DNA of 64,000 nucleotides from Tetrahymena thermophila SB210 (lineage: Eukaryota > Ciliophora > Oligohymenophorea > Hymenostomatida > Tetrahymenidae). The number at the start of each line of letters is the position of its first letter. The stretch's first letter is position 1. Made by a program: the position numbers and the translations under genes. Positions 1 through 13,957 of the stretch are shown one piece after another. The DNA is taken from assembly GCF_000189635.1 (NCBI RefSeq), contig NW_002476316.1, positions 38,733 to 102,732 on the forward strand. The letters run 5' to 3'. A model generated the notes under the pieces. The model made no database searches. It was not told the origin of the DNA and saw only the letters and a program-made list of their open reading frames with translations.

Positions 1-400
1 ATGAAAAGATCTGTATAATTTATTACAAAAGTTTTCTTATTATAAGGTGATTTTTACTATTTTTTATTAATTTAAAAGGTTTGTTTATATTCAATAATAC
101 TTTTGAATATGATGAAAATAGCCTAATTAAATAAATAGCGCCATAGCAATAAAAAATACCTCCAAAATATAAAATAAGTAGAAATAATTAAAAAGAGGAA
201 GGAAAAATATCTTAAATGAATCTGATTAAATTTATATTTTATAAAATATTTTTTTTTAAGATTTTTAATTTACATAAATTATACGATGCATTTTCTAATT
301 ATTTATTTATTTAATTAATTAATTAAAAATTTTATAATAAAATTAATTTAATTTTAATAGGATATATTTTTTAAGGAATTTAAAAAATTTAGAATCACTC
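1..400. other. intergenic, very AT-rich
   Basis: This stretch lies downstream of the stop of the giant coiled-coil gene. I see only A/T-rich sequence with homopolymer runs and no supported gene. Confidence 0.6.
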
Positions 401-3400
401 TCATTTAAAAGGACTCTCACGAGAAGCAATTGCTTTTAATTAGAGTAAAGAGTTTTTAGCGTTGGTATTTGAGGAAGATCTCTTGTCTTATCTCTGCGAT
501 TTTGATCCACTCATAAGACAATTTTATTACTGTTAATTATTTATCACATAAGAGTTATTAACATTTGATTCCTTTTCACTTGCTAGATCTTGCTTAGAAT
601 GAGTAAAAATAAATGAAGCACTTGCCTTTTTTTAGCCAGATGGAGGTAATTTTGTAGCACTTTTTGAGAGATTTATGTTATTCGTACTAGTATTATTAGA
701 GTTATTAATAAAATCAGATCTATGAGCATCACTGTAGTTGTCATTTAAGAAATACATTTATTAGTATCTGTTATTTACTTTTTCATTCTAACTATTTTCA
801 TATTATTTTTCTAAACCACTTATAAATCTCTAGAACTATGGTGAGTTCTCAATGAAGTCCTACTAGTTGTATGACATTTCAGGAGTATAAGGTCTCTCCA
901 TAGATACTTTAACTTACTCTGGAGGTTCATTTACAGAAATTATTGGAACAATTTACTTGCTTAAAGGGCTTTTAAAAGGTGATTAAGTATTAGAAATTTA
1001 CTTTGGTACATTCTATTATTATTCTGAAGATATTTTTTCAATTAACTAAGCATTATATTCTTTTAGTTGTGCGTTTTATTGTGTAATTTTTTCATTTTCA
1101 GCCTTTAGTTGTTTGTTAAGGAAATTTAATTCTTCATTTTCTTTGATTAAATTAATATATTTTGCTGAATAACCTGAGTTGTATTATTTAATTTTTTCTT
1201 CGTACTTCATGTAAATCTCATCATTTTTCATTTGCAAATCATCCAAATTCTTACCTAAGCTATCTTTAAGTTACTCATTTTCTTCTTATAATTACTTGTT
1301 CTTGAGTTAGAGTTCTTTAATCATTTCCATATGTTTCTCTATCAAATCATTCAATTCATGATCTTCCTAAATTGAGTAGATTTCTTACTTAAATCCACTC
1401 TTTGTCTCTTATCTTTTGACACTGTTGGGAGATTTTTTAGATGTGCTTAGAGTAGATTTTTTATCATTTGGAGTTACTTATCTATTAAATGGAGATGTAT
1501 TAACTCCTCTACTTGGAGTCTAGTTCTACTAATAGTTATATTTCTACTGTTTAGGAGTATAATTTTTGATTTCTTCGAATGTATTTGACAATTTATTATC
1601 TAATTCTTCTTATTTTATTTTATTGTCTAGTTTCTAATTAAGTGACTTATTTTCTGATTCTAATTCAACAATTTGATGTATTAAGATTTCAATTTCTTTT
1701 CTTAGTGAATTGATTTCTTCATAGAGTTAGTCTTTCTCAGAATTAACTTTTTCTATTTCAAACTACAATTTAATGATTGTTGCTTCGTTTTAAGCCATTT
1801 ATATAGCCCTTGATCCTCCAAAATATTATTGCAAATTTTCTTGTTTATTATTTTCTTTTCTTTCAGTTGCTATTTACTCTGGGATAACCTCAAATGTATT
1901 TGTAGTTAACTGAACAGGAGCAGTAGAGTTAAAATTAGTTATTGAAAGTTCTGTACCTGCTTATTAATTAGATGGATTAAGTTGCAAAGACATCTAAGTA
2001 TTTTGATTTTTCCTTGCTGAAGATTTTAAGTTCATTTAATGTTGCTACTACATCAATGAAAATTCTATCTCATTTTGTTAGTTTCTCATAATATCTAATT
2101 ACTTTTAAAGTTCAGTAATTTAGATTTTCTTACTTTCGTCTTCTTGTCTTACAATATTTAATTCTTCTCCAAGTTAAGCTACTTTCTTTTAAAGATCTTC
2201 ATAAGACAATCCGTAGTATAAATATTGTTAGCGAGCTGAGTTAGATGCTTAAACTGCTGCTAAAGCTGCAGGGTGTTTTTCAAAAAATGATTCTTACTAA
2301 GGAATTTCATTTTAGTAATTATAGGTTGTGCTATCTCCACATACCTCTTATGTATCTAAAGGAATAATACTTGATTCATTATTCAAAATATTTCTATCTT
2401 TTAGAGTGTGTCTATCATCATCTTCATCTTATCTATCTATCTTACTGTTATGGTCTCTATTTTAACTAAATATCTATAATCTCGAAGGGCTAGCAAATTG
2501 ATCAAGCTAATTTTGCAAGTTATGAATTTCACTCATCCTTAAATCATACATTTCGGATAAAACCTAGAATTTTTGTTAGTTTTTCTCAAATATCTCAGTC
2601 AATTCTTCATTTTGATAAATTAATTCTTGATTTCTCTTAGAAATTTCTTCTATCCTATTTATTAAATCGTCATTTTTAAGAAGGTTTTCTTAATATTTTT
2701 CATCAATTTTATTTTTTTGTTAAATGAGGTCGTTGATTTCTTATTCTTTCAACTTTATAATTTTTTCTTTAACTAAAAGTTGTTCATGCAAATCCTAAGC
2801 TTCGTAATTTTGTTAAGTTATATAATCGTTTTCTGATTCATATTTATTTTTTTATCCTGAGCTTTGCAGTTTCTTTTGCTCGCTTAGATTTGCCTTATGC
2901 AGAGACTAGCGTAACCCTGATAGCTCTTCTAGGAGATTTTCATTCATTTAAATAAGTCTAGATTTTTCTATTGTGAATTCATTATATAAGCAATTCTTTT
3001 AGTTTGAGAGATCGTTTAAGATTTCATTTTTTTCCTTAAGAATTTTTTCAATTATTTCATTTTTTTCTGTAATTATGCTCTAAATTTATTCAGCATTTTA
3101 TAATTCAGTTTATTCAGACTTCATTTTGAGGAGATCAAATTATTCACTGAACTATTAAACTAAGTCATTTCTCATGTGGTTCATTTGCATCAAATGATCT
3201 TATTCTTTTCTTTATATTAATTCATTATTCTTCTAATTTGAGTCTTTGATTTCTTAATCATAATTCTATTTTAACTACAAAATCTCTTCTTTTAGATTTA
3301 AAAGGAGCTCTTCTTTCATTTTTAGCTCTTTTAAAAGAATATTATCCCTTTCCTATTCTTTATTTCTCTTTTCAGCTTCAAAAATTTCACTGCTTTATTT

Positions 3401-6400
3401 ATTACTTACTTTTAATTCCTCAATTTGATTCTTCAAAGTTAACATTTTTTCTTCACTAATTTTATTAATATTGTCTATTTCTTGTTGCTTTTCTTATAGT
3501 TATTTTAATGCTGTTTCATATTTTTCTTAGTAAAACAATGAATCAGATTACATAGCTAATCTATTTTCTGTATCTTCAATTTGTTGGCAAACAGAAATGT
3601 ATTCTCTATCTCTTTTCTCGATTTCTGATGATAATAATTCATTTTATTTAACTAATTTGTCAATAGTATACTCTAAATCGTTAATAGTTTATATCATACT
3701 CATTTTGTCTTCGTTGTATTTGTTTAATTTACTTTCTAGCTCTTCAGCTTAAATAATTTAGAATTTTTATTATTCTTTTGTTAGCATTTCTTAAGAGCTT
3801 CTCAAGTCTTCAATTTTTTTACTTAAGCTTTGCTCTTATAATTTAGTTGCTAGCAATTCAGCTTCCTTTTCAGACAATTCTCTTTCTTTATCTTATAAAC
3901 TTTAAATTAATTCTAGCTTAATCCTATTTGCTTCTTCTAATTATTCTTAATATACTGATTTTACATCATTTTCTTAAGTTTTTAACTGTAAAGTTGTCAT
4001 TTTATTAAGTAATTCAACTTCTTCTTAGAGAACTTTTCTGTCTATTTGCAACTATTCTAATTCTGCTTTGAAATAATCTAATTCTTGCATCAATTGTTCC
4101 TTTTCTTTATTAGAACTTTCAATTGTTTAGAGTAATAAAATTTTTTCACTTTGCAAATCCTCGAGTTTTTGTGTTTCTATCTAACTTTGTTAACTGAGAG
4201 CATATTTTTCATTTTCTTAAGTAAGATATACTATTTATTCCTATAAATCTTGTAATCTAACTTCTAGGTTTCTATTTTTTTTTTTTTCTTATTCTATTTT
4301 TTCGTTTTACTTTAGATCGTTCTCATCTATGTCCTTTTTCAGATCTTCGATTTATGCAGCCAGAGTTTTGTTTAAAGTATTAGCTTCTTTAATAATTTAA
4401 TTAAGATCACTCAATTAAGTGCTTCTAATGACTTCTTATTCTTGCATATCTTTTAAGAGAGATTCATTTTACTAAAGTTTTTCTAAGTTTTTATTATTTG
4501 TTTCTTCAAGCTCATAATATTTTTCCATCAAAGAAGTGAATCTTTTCGTTTCTTCTCTTAATTTATTAGCAAAAATTTAATCATTAACAGATTTTAATTC
4601 TTCTATTTCTGTTAATGCTTTAGAAACTTGCAATCTAAGCTATTCATTTTACTCTTCTAAGTTTTCTTTACATTTTTTGAAGTTTTATTTTTCCTTTTCA
4701 GCATTATCTTTAATTTCATTTATTTAAACTTTGTATTGTTATTTTTCTTATTAAAATGACTCCTTTAATTTTTGTTATTCTTCTTGCATCTCATTATATT
4801 CACTTAATGATTTATTCTTTATATTTGCTATTTCTGCCTCTAATTTAATAATTTCTTATTAATTTAGGTTCAATTTTTACTTTAAATCTTGATTTTCCTT
4901 AGATAAATTTTGTAGATCGTTTTCTTTTTCTTGAATCTAAAAATCTTTTTAAAGGCTATGCTTTTGATGTTTTGAAGCTTCACTTTGTTTTTCATTGAAT
5001 TAAACTTCTAGTAATTTAATCTAATCTTTAAGCAAGACAATTTGAGACTGAAGTTGCTTGATTAACTCATCTTTTTGTTGACATTCTTTTTCAAATTATT
5101 TATTTTCCTTTAAATTTATCTCGCATATAACTAATTATTCATTTATCATGTTTATTTAATCAACATTTTCTAAAATTAGATTTTCTTTTTTTAACAATTC
5201 TGCTGTCAGTTTTTCTTCCTTTAGTTAAGCTTCTTTTAATAATTTAGTGAGTTCTATTATTTTCTATTCTGCATTTTCTTTTTCAGCTATAGTTATTTAT
5301 AATTTTATGCTATTCTCCTATACTTCCTACTGATTTGTTTCAATTTTTTTAGCTTTCTCTGTTAATCTAAGCTTATATTCTTCTATTTCTGTTTATTTTT
5401 CATGAAGTGTTTATGTGGAAATTTCTATTTATTTTTTTAAATTAATATTTAATTCTTGTAGATCTTGCATTTATTATTTAAATTCAGATTGTAAACTTTC
5501 CTTTTCTTGATTATATTGCTCCAACTCTTTTCTTAGTTAATTTATTACTGAATCTTTCTCTTGAATTGCATTTTATTCTTGGTATTTTTCATCTTCAATA
5601 GATTTTAAATTTTCATTGAGATTAGTAATTTTTTCCTCATAATGATTTTACAATTCTTTCTTTTCATTAATAAGATTAATCAAATCTGATGATTAACTCT
5701 TAATTACTTATTATTATTCATCAATTTTTTGCTGAAGTTTGCTACTTTCTAGATATTATTCTTCCAATAAATCTTTATAATTTTTTTATTATTATTAAGA
5801 AATTTCAAGCTAATTTTATAGTTTAGCTTCTGTTTCTTCTGATTCGATGAGCTTTTAACGAATTATTTCAAACTCATTAATAATATTTGTTAAATTTTCT
5901 ACTTCTTTTATGTGAGTAGCTATGATATCCTCAGATTCTTTTAACTAATTACCCTAAGATAAGATAAATTCCTTAAGATTAGCTATTTCTTATTCATATG
6001 ACTCTTATAATTTTAGATATTTATCACATTAATTATTTGTATCATCAAGTTTTTATTAAAGCTACTCAACTTATTATTTTGATTATTAGTAATTTGCAAG
6101 AACAACTTAGTTTTCTAAGGATAACTACTGATACTATTCCTAAATTTCTTTATTTTTAGATATGATTTCATTCAGAGAGTTTTAATAGTTTTCAATATTT
6201 TCATTTAATAATTCTATTTATTCTTATTTTTCTTAATTTTCTTAATTTGATTACTTCACTTTTTAATCCAAATCATTAATTTTATCTTCATCTTATTATT
6301 AATTAATTTAATATGTTTCATTTAAAAATTTTATCTAATTCCTCAATTCATCTAATAATTTTGAGTGATCCAACTAAATTTCATCTAGTTACTTTTTGTG

Positions 6401-9400
6401 TTATTAATTAAGCTAATTATTTTTTTCCAAATATTATTATTTTTCTAATTCTAATTAAGTTTTATATTCTTAGTTTTAATTTTAATATTTTATTATGCCA
6501 CTATTAAGTTGAGATATTTCTTCTTCTTATTTTTGTAATAATGCATTCTATTTTTGAGCTTCTTCTATTTAACTACTCAAATTTTGTTTTGTAAAATCTA
6601 AATCAAATTAAAGCTACTGCATACTTTTTGCCATATCATCTATTTATCCTTAGTATAATAAAGTAAGGTCCTACTTTTATAGAGTCATTTCTTATTCTTT
6701 TTGGAATATTAGGTGAGCCTTTAGCTCTTCTAACTCTTTTTGATAGTTTATCTTGAGTTCATTTTCTTAATTTTAGAGCAGCAATATTTTCTATTCATAC
6801 ATCTAAATAGATAAGTCTTGCTAACCTAGCTGATCTGTTATTTATTCATTTTTATTTTAAAGAAGCTCAATCTAAGTTTTAAAGCTTTTAATTTAGGCTT
6901 AATTGCTTGATCTACTCTCTTCTAATTCACTTTAAAGATTTAAAATTTGACTATTTAAGCTATTAATTTGCAAATTTAATTTCTTATCATTTTAATCTTT
7001 TTCTTATTATTCTGTAAGCTTCAAATTCTCAATTTCTTAAGTGAATTTTAATATATATTGTTAATTTAAGCTGTTCAGCTCTTAAATTTATTGGTTATAT
7101 TAAATTTTTTAGGATTCTAACTTTTATTCAGATTGATGATTTAAATCTTATATTTATTTTTCTAGATCATCCAATTAATTTTACATATCCTCTATTTCTT
7201 ATTATTTTTGTTTTATTACTTGGTTCATGTACTCAAATTTCTTTTAAGCTTCTTCTTTGAATTCAGAGCTAGAATCACTTAAGCTGGTTATCTAATCTTT
7301 TAATTAAAGTAATTCTTAGTGCTTATATGCAATTTACTATTATAAATTGCCTATCTCCTGTTTATAGTGAACTTCTCTTTCATTTAATTATTTGCATTTG
7401 ATTGATTCCTCAATAAATTAGCTTTCTAATTAACTATTTGCTCCATTTAATTTTGCTATTTCTTCTTATAGCTATGAATTCAACTATCTCTCTTCATTTA
7501 GGATATTATTAACATTGTCTAGATTTTATTGCATTATTATTATTGTTTATTTGATTTCTAAAACTGACTTCGTATATTCATTTTCTTTCAAATTTCTTTC
7601 TTCGATAGTAACTTCATACTTTTCTTTCAACAAATCCTTTTCTTCAGTTAAAATTTAGATTTCGTTGAGCATTTCTTCTGTCCTTTAAGCTAATTCTTCC
7701 ATTTATAGCATAGTTCCTTATTATTTTTTTTATACTTCTTCATATTTAGATAATAAACCTTCTTTCTAAGCTCTCATTTAAGCAAGAGTCTCTTCTAAAA
7801 CTTTATTCTATGACATATAGTCTCTATTATCCTATTCAACTTCTTCAACTTTAGCTTAAATTTACTAGTAATTAAACTCAAATTTATGTATAGATTCTTT
7901 TAGTGAAGGAATTTGAGAGTTTTCATATTATATCTCTTGTATTAGTGAGTTTAATTTTTACACTTCCAACTCTTTCAAAGAAAGTAATTCCTTCATTTAA
8001 ATAAAGTCAAATTAAATTTTTTCATATTTTGCGTTTATTAATTCTTTTTCATGGTAATCTGAATAATTTTTTTCTCTTAACTCTGAAATTTAAATTTCTA
8101 ATTCTTTAGTCTTTTGCTGTAAAAGTTAATTCTTAGTGAGACCTTCACTCTTTGAAATATTAAGTTTCTAATGTAGATTGAAATTTTTCTCTCTGAGATC
8201 GTTATTTTCATAGACTAATTCATTTATTTTTTTCTCATTTGCATTTATTAACTATATTTGGCGTAGTATTTCATTTTCTAAAAATTCTATTTATTCACTT
8301 TTTTTACCGCTGTGAGAATTTCCTAGTTTTTAAGAGTAGTTTGAAGCTGAGAGATCATTTTCAGGCTATATTGACATATATAGTTATTAATTAAGCTCCG
8401 AAATTAATTTATCTTTGCTTTGAATTATATCAGTAAGGTTATTTATGCTTAACTCATAATTTTTTTTGATTTATTCCAATAAGACATTTTATTCAAATTA
8501 AATATGACTATCTCTAGAATCTCCTTAGTTAGATTTGCATTTCTATAGCAGGTCACTTTCTCTTTAGATTTAAAGCAATTAAGATATTTTTTTGTCTTGA
8601 ATCTTGAATTGTAACTCATATTCTTTAAGCTTAGACTCATTTTCTAGCTCTTTTTGTTATCTCTTTTGGATTTCTTCTTAAAGATCTCTAACTTCTTTAT
8701 CAAAGCTGTTTATTTGTTAGTCTAATTAATCTTGAATATCTTTTTCTGATTCCTTCTTGAATTTCTTAAGCAAGAAAAAAAAATTAGAAATAAAATTTTA
8801 GAAAATTCAAATTTACCTGTGTTTAATTTAAGCTATTTCGATCTGAACTCTAAAGTGCTTCTTAAATCTCAGAGTATTGCTGCTTTAGCTCACTATTTTA
8901 AGCTTTTAAGTCATCTATAACTACATTCAAAGCTTATATTTGAACATATAATTACTCCTCTCTTTGTTTCATTATTTTTAACTTTTGCTCTAAATCCTTA
9001 ATATTTATATCTCTAGTTGCTATTGTAGCTTTCAGGCTATATATCTCTTTTTATAGAGAGCTGATTTATTCATTTTATTTTTTTTGTTAATTATTTTGCA
9101 AAATAAACTCATTTATTTGCTTGCTTATCCTATTATTAAAAAAAACTCTGAATTGATATTTTATTTTAATAATTTATTTACTTTTCAGTTAAAAGCTCAT
9201 AAGAGGAATTAGCACTTGTTAATTTTTGAGATTTTAAAAACATATCTCTCTCGTTTGAGAAGTCCTATGTGACTTATTTAATTTTTTAAAGCTCTTATTC
9301 AAAATCTTTTCTGTTAAAAAAATATATATATATAAAAAGAAAAGAAAAAAAATATTTTTACTTTAGCTACTCTAATTCAAAATGAGTTGTTTCTATTTCT

Positions 9401-10164
9401 TTGTTATTCTTCTTTGTTGCAGATGAATTCAATGTATTTTACTCCCTATTCTCATCTTATTATTGCAAAGCATCAATTGATTTTCCAAATTTATTATTTA
9501 TTGGGATGTTATAAGTAAAATTGCTATTAGAGCTATTTTAATTGTAGGTATTTGCATTCATTCCTTCATTATTACTACCTTCGAATCCACTTATAATTTT
9601 TTTAATTTAAAAAATAATTGCTATAAGGTTTCTTTATAGGTATAAACAAAAGTATTTTACTTTAAAGAGTTTAAGTTGCTCATGTAGACGTATTTTGACT
9701 ATTCTTAAGATATGTACTCGTTAGATATTTAAGACATTTAGAAATTCAGCAATACGCGAGGCACTTCAGTATCATCTTCAAGAAAGTCTCCATCATAATT
9801 ATCATCCTCAGGGTCAAAAAGAGTTATCCTTGTATTTTATTGATTAATTGATTATTTATTAAGAGCTACAATAAATTTACCATCTTTTGACAATTTTTTA
9901 ATCTGAAAATAACTCCAATGGGAAAGTTATACTGCCAATTAATTCATTTTTTGTATTAACAAAAAACAGATTTAAAGAGTCTCCATAAGAATAAATAGGA
10001 ATTTCAAGAGAAACTTTATGAAGAGAGAGAACATCAAGTTCTAGGTCATTAATGCTAACCCTACATTCAAAACTGCTTTATATTTTCTTATTATCAAATT
10101 AGTAATCTTCGATTGTTAAATACATGAGCTACTTAGGCGAAGTGTAGCTCTTTTAATCGCTCAT
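401..10164 (-). CDS. giant C2 plus coiled-coil protein (3,161 aa, 6 exons)
   Basis: Exons (minus strand) are 10164-9881, 9828-9661, 9589-9362, 9310-9182, 9129-8817 and 8764-401; all five introns are GT-AG, 51-71 nt, and the phases agree. The first ~115 residues look like an N-terminal C2-type beta domain: a conserved hydrophobic strand ending ELIGSITFPLELF, then KRWITLFDPEDD formed exactly across intron 1. The last exon is one open frame of 2,788 codons rich in Glu, Lys, Gln, Leu and Asn with the heptad character of a long coiled coil. The last ~250 residues become Ser/Asn/Pro-rich and end in ESPFK before TGA. Proteins of this build are usually scaffolds or tethers of basal bodies, cytoskeleton or vesicles; which one applies here is not shown. 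The start is the first ATG of the C2-like region. No catalytic motif was recognised. Confidence 0.85.
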
Positions 10165-13100
10165 ATCTCCCTAAAATATACTATTAACCTTAAATAATAA
10201 ATAATTGATTTGCTTGTCCTATAACTAATTTTGTATTGCTTTTTTTGTGTTGACAATATTCGAAAATTGACTTTTCTACTTAACGACTTGTGTTTATCAA
10301 CTTATTTTGTTTGATTATTTAATTTAATTTTTTTTAGTAACTTGATTTAATTACCAAAATATATGTGGATTAATGAATTTTGGTGAAAATCCTTATTTAA
10401 AATAAAAGAAAAAACATTTAAAAATCAACACGACTAATTTATATTTACATAATAAAATGATAGTAAAGTAGGGGGAAATGATATTTTCAAAATTTGTAAA
10501 TTAGATTGATTTTAAATTAAAAATATTGGTCGTTTATAAATAAATATATTTACATGGTTGTTATTCAATTCTAATAGATATTAACTGAAAATTAAATAAA
10601 TGTAAAATCAAACTAATAGGTATAAGGTAAACAACATATTTACTATTTAACATTAATTTAGCTTTAATTATTTTATTCATTATTTCATTTATATATATCA
10701 GCTATTTTCCCGAGATTAACAATTTTTAAAATAAATAAACAAATTTTTTTTTCATTCAATTCATTTAATATATTATATTATTTATATTAAAAAATTGTAA
10801 GATAATGAAAAATATTTTAAATAACATTTTTGTTAAATTCTGATTAATTCATAATTTATTTTATTTTTGAAAAAAATGTTGAATTAAGTTTTTATATGCT
10901 TTATATTCTAACATTTTTAAATTTACTATTAAATTATTAAAAGCTAAAATAATTGCTTAACATCTAATTTTAAAAAATCAAATTTATCATAAAAAACTCA
11001 AAGAATTTATTTTTTTAATTGCAATTACTTTTAAGAAAAAAAACATTTTTTTTAATGTTGAATTTTTAATTAAATTTTTACAATATTAAATATATCTAAT
11101 TTGTCAATGTTACAAAGTATGAATAAAAGAAATAGAATAGGAAAATGAAATCATTCTAAAAATTAAATATGAGAAACCTAAAATATTACCATAAAATTAA
11201 TTAACACACTGATTTTAACCATTGCATTAATATCAAATCATTTGCTTAAAAAATGTAAACTAAACAATAATTTCAAAATAAAATAAGTAATAATTCTTTT
11301 ATTAATACTACTTACGAAATTATATAAGCAAATCATATCCTTTAATAATATAAAAATAATAGCTTTAAATTTTATTTTTATTAGTTTTCTATATGATTTT
11401 TATTATTAAAATATTTTAGGAAATATTCAAATTACATTTAAGATTCAAAATTTAAAAACTAAAAACTAAAAATCAAAAATCAAAAATGTAAATATCCTAT
11501 TAATTTTACCATATTTATTTCTTTGTTATGAAATATAACTCATTCTTTTATTCATCAAATTTGTCTAAAAAATAAAAATAAAATTAAAGATAGTAGATAA
11601 ATGGTGTTGTTTTAAAAATTTAGTGCATTGAAATCACTATTTATATGTCAAAATAGTGGAAGAAACAAAAATATCAATTAACAAAAGTAATGATATCCTT
11701 TTCTAATATCTTTTATAATTTTTTTGGATGTCCAATGACGAATTAATTAAAATATATAAATATTTTGGTAAAAAAATATTGACCTCTGATTTTGTTAAAC
11801 CTGTTTGTTAATTTAAATTGAATTGATTAATATTTAAAATTTTTATAGACTACTAATATAATTTACCACAGCTAATGATTTCCAAACAAAATTATATTTT
11901 TTTGTCTCTTTTTTTATAAAAGTATCTTGCATTTTATTCACTCATTATCTAAAAAAAATATAAGCTGTTATCTTCTTTTTTAAAATTAATAACTATTCTC
12001 AAGATAAAAAATATTTTCTTTGCTAAAACAAAAATTTAAATTGCAATATGAATTTCAAACCTATTTAAAAATAAGTGATTATTTAATTTAACTAAAATTT
12101 TTTCTATTTCATCTAAGAGTATCTCGTAAAAATTATAATAATCAAAACATTATTTTTTTATAAATCCTATTTTTATTTTAATAATGTCAATTTTTGCTAT
12201 TTACTTACAAAAATTTCAATACAAATTATGAGCATATGATCGTTCTAGATTTAAATTTTTTTTCTCAGATATATTGCTAATTGAATGCTTATTTATTATC
12301 AATATATTTAACCATTTTTGTCTTAATTACAAATTTATACTTTATAAAAAGAAATAACATCGTTTGAACCTAAATATAAATTTCAAATGGTATGATATTT
12401 TTTTCTCCCAAGAATGAATTGTTTGCTTTTTGAGATATATCCTAAATTTCTTTCAAGCTATTTAAATGGTTTCTTTTGTGCTTCTAATAAAAGAATATTT
12501 TTTAATTTGTAGGAATTGTAAGCGTAATTATGAAATTTATAATTTGTTTTTTATTCAATACTCTCTAACTTTATATGAAGAAGCAAATAGTTTTTTATTT
12601 TTGATAATAGGTAATGCTATAATATGTCAGAAAAAATAATGATGCAAATAAAAATAGTCTGGAAAAATTATTCTTATCCTATAAAATAACATAAAATATA
12701 ATTTTAATTTTCATAAGTATTCAACTTTTATGGTTTTAGTTTTTTCTGTTTGAATATGACGAAATCAGTTTTAGTTGACGTAATTGTTTGGGTTTGAAAT
12801 ATCTTTTTGAGCTGGTGGGGGATATATAAAGGCATTTGCCTTAGACCTAAAACACTTGTTTAATTACTCTTTTTCACGAAATAAAAATTAAATATTAGAG
12901 TATGGCTTTCCTTTGCTAATAAATTTCTTTTATCAAAACATCAATGTAAATTAAAGTAAAAGAATTATTAGTATTTAATATCTTTTAAAATTAATCACTT
13001 CATACTGTAACTCTAGGAAGGGAAAGATTTAATTAAATATAAAGGGTAATAGGCAAATTAAGATCAAGATTTAGTAACTAATTGTATCTATATAACAAAC

Positions 13101-13309
13101 ATACTCAAGTGTATAATTGAACTAGTTTAGCCAAAATCAGAAGTAAATTACAAGGTAAATTTAATATCTTTTATAATGCCATATAATTAATAACTTTAAA
13201 TACTTCTCCATTTTCACCAATTATTTCGATATAAATAATAATAAATTTCATAAAATTAAAAGACTATCTAAAATATAGAAAAATTAATAGCAAATCATAT
13301 TCTAATAAA
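10165..13309. other. 3.1 kb intergenic region between divergent genes
   Basis: It separates the divergent coiled-coil gene and first acetyltransferase gene. It is almost pure A/T with poly-A and poly-T runs and no conserved frame. The only contrasting patch is around 12790-12850, which is G-rich, carries a TATATAAA-like motif and a short inverted repeat, and is listed separately. Confidence 0.6.
12811..12842 (+). promoter_or_regulatory. possible promoter patch: G-run, TATATAAA, inverted repeat
   Basis: A G-rich run (GGTGGGGGA) is followed by TATATAAA and then by AAGGCA-TT-TGCCTT, an inverted repeat with perfect 6-nt arms at 12829-12842. This is the only G/C-rich spot in a 3 kb AT desert. It sits about 470 bp before the start of the 13310 gene, so it may belong to that promoter or to an unrecognised short transcript. 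Function is inferred only. Confidence 0.3.
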
Positions 13310-13957
13310 ATGGCTAAGAGACAAAGAAGAGAAGACTACACCATCGAAGTTATGAGAAGGGAGCACTGCCCTGAGGTAGCTAAGCTCATCTACAAAGAAT
13401 TCACCAAGCACAACCCTGTTTGGAAAAAATTCTAATCCACCCCTGAATAGGTCATCCCTATTATCTTAGAAAGAATCGAATGCACTGCCGATTCTGAAAC
13501 TTCTTCAGTTTTATTCTGCGACAACAAGCTTGTTGCTGTATAAATCATTATTGACTATGTTGATTTCCTTAACCCTAAGACTAAGGGAAAAGATCTCCCT
13601 GAAATGTTCTAAGTTATTGGAAAGGCTCACGCTTAATTGTTCGACGGTCTCCTTAACTACAAGGTTGAAAGAAATAAAGTTTGCATTTTCTCCTACCAAT
13701 GTGTTGATGAAGAATACAATGGTTGTGGTTTCTATGGAGCTCTTAACATGCAAGCTGCCAGAATTATTGGTCTTGGTTATGAAATCTCATTTGCAATCAC
13801 CACTAACCCCCTTATCGTTGGTAAGGTATAAGAAAACTAAGGTTCAAGCCAACTCAGAAGCATCTAATTCACTGAAAAAGACCACCCTCTCTATGGAACT
13901 GAAATGCAATTGATCCAAATCGCTGGTCCTGAAGTTGAAGTCCAACCCAAGCTTTGA
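13310..13957 (+). CDS. GNAT-like N-acetyltransferase, paralogue 1 (215 aa)
   Basis: This is an intronless frame from ATG to TGA. The N-terminal part (EVMRREHCPEVAKLIYKEF) has the layout of the GNAT alpha1-alpha2 region. The segment EYNGCGFYGALNM near residue 142 fits GNAT motif A, the acetyl-CoA loop (Q/R-x-x-G-x-G/A), with N-G-C-G in place of the usual residues. C-terminal strand residues are YEISFAITTNPLIVGK. The family transfers acetyl from acetyl-CoA to amines; the substrate here is unknown. The gene is richer in C-ending codons than its neighbours, which suggests high expression. A clear paralogue lies about 2.1 kb downstream on the same strand. A GNAT fold without activity is also possible because the acetyl-CoA loop is not canonical. 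Confidence 0.75.

Noticed and set aside
401..8764. Hundreds of in-frame TAA and TAG codons suggesting a decayed gene
   Set aside because: They fall at glutamine-type positions, also inside conserved domains elsewhere in the window (E2F, Rab, RBR), and genes end only at TGA; this is the ciliate code, not decay.
12902..13120. 72-codon open frame after the TATA-like patch
   Set aside because: Composition is ordinary, no family is recognised, and frames of this size are expected by chance with a single stop codon.
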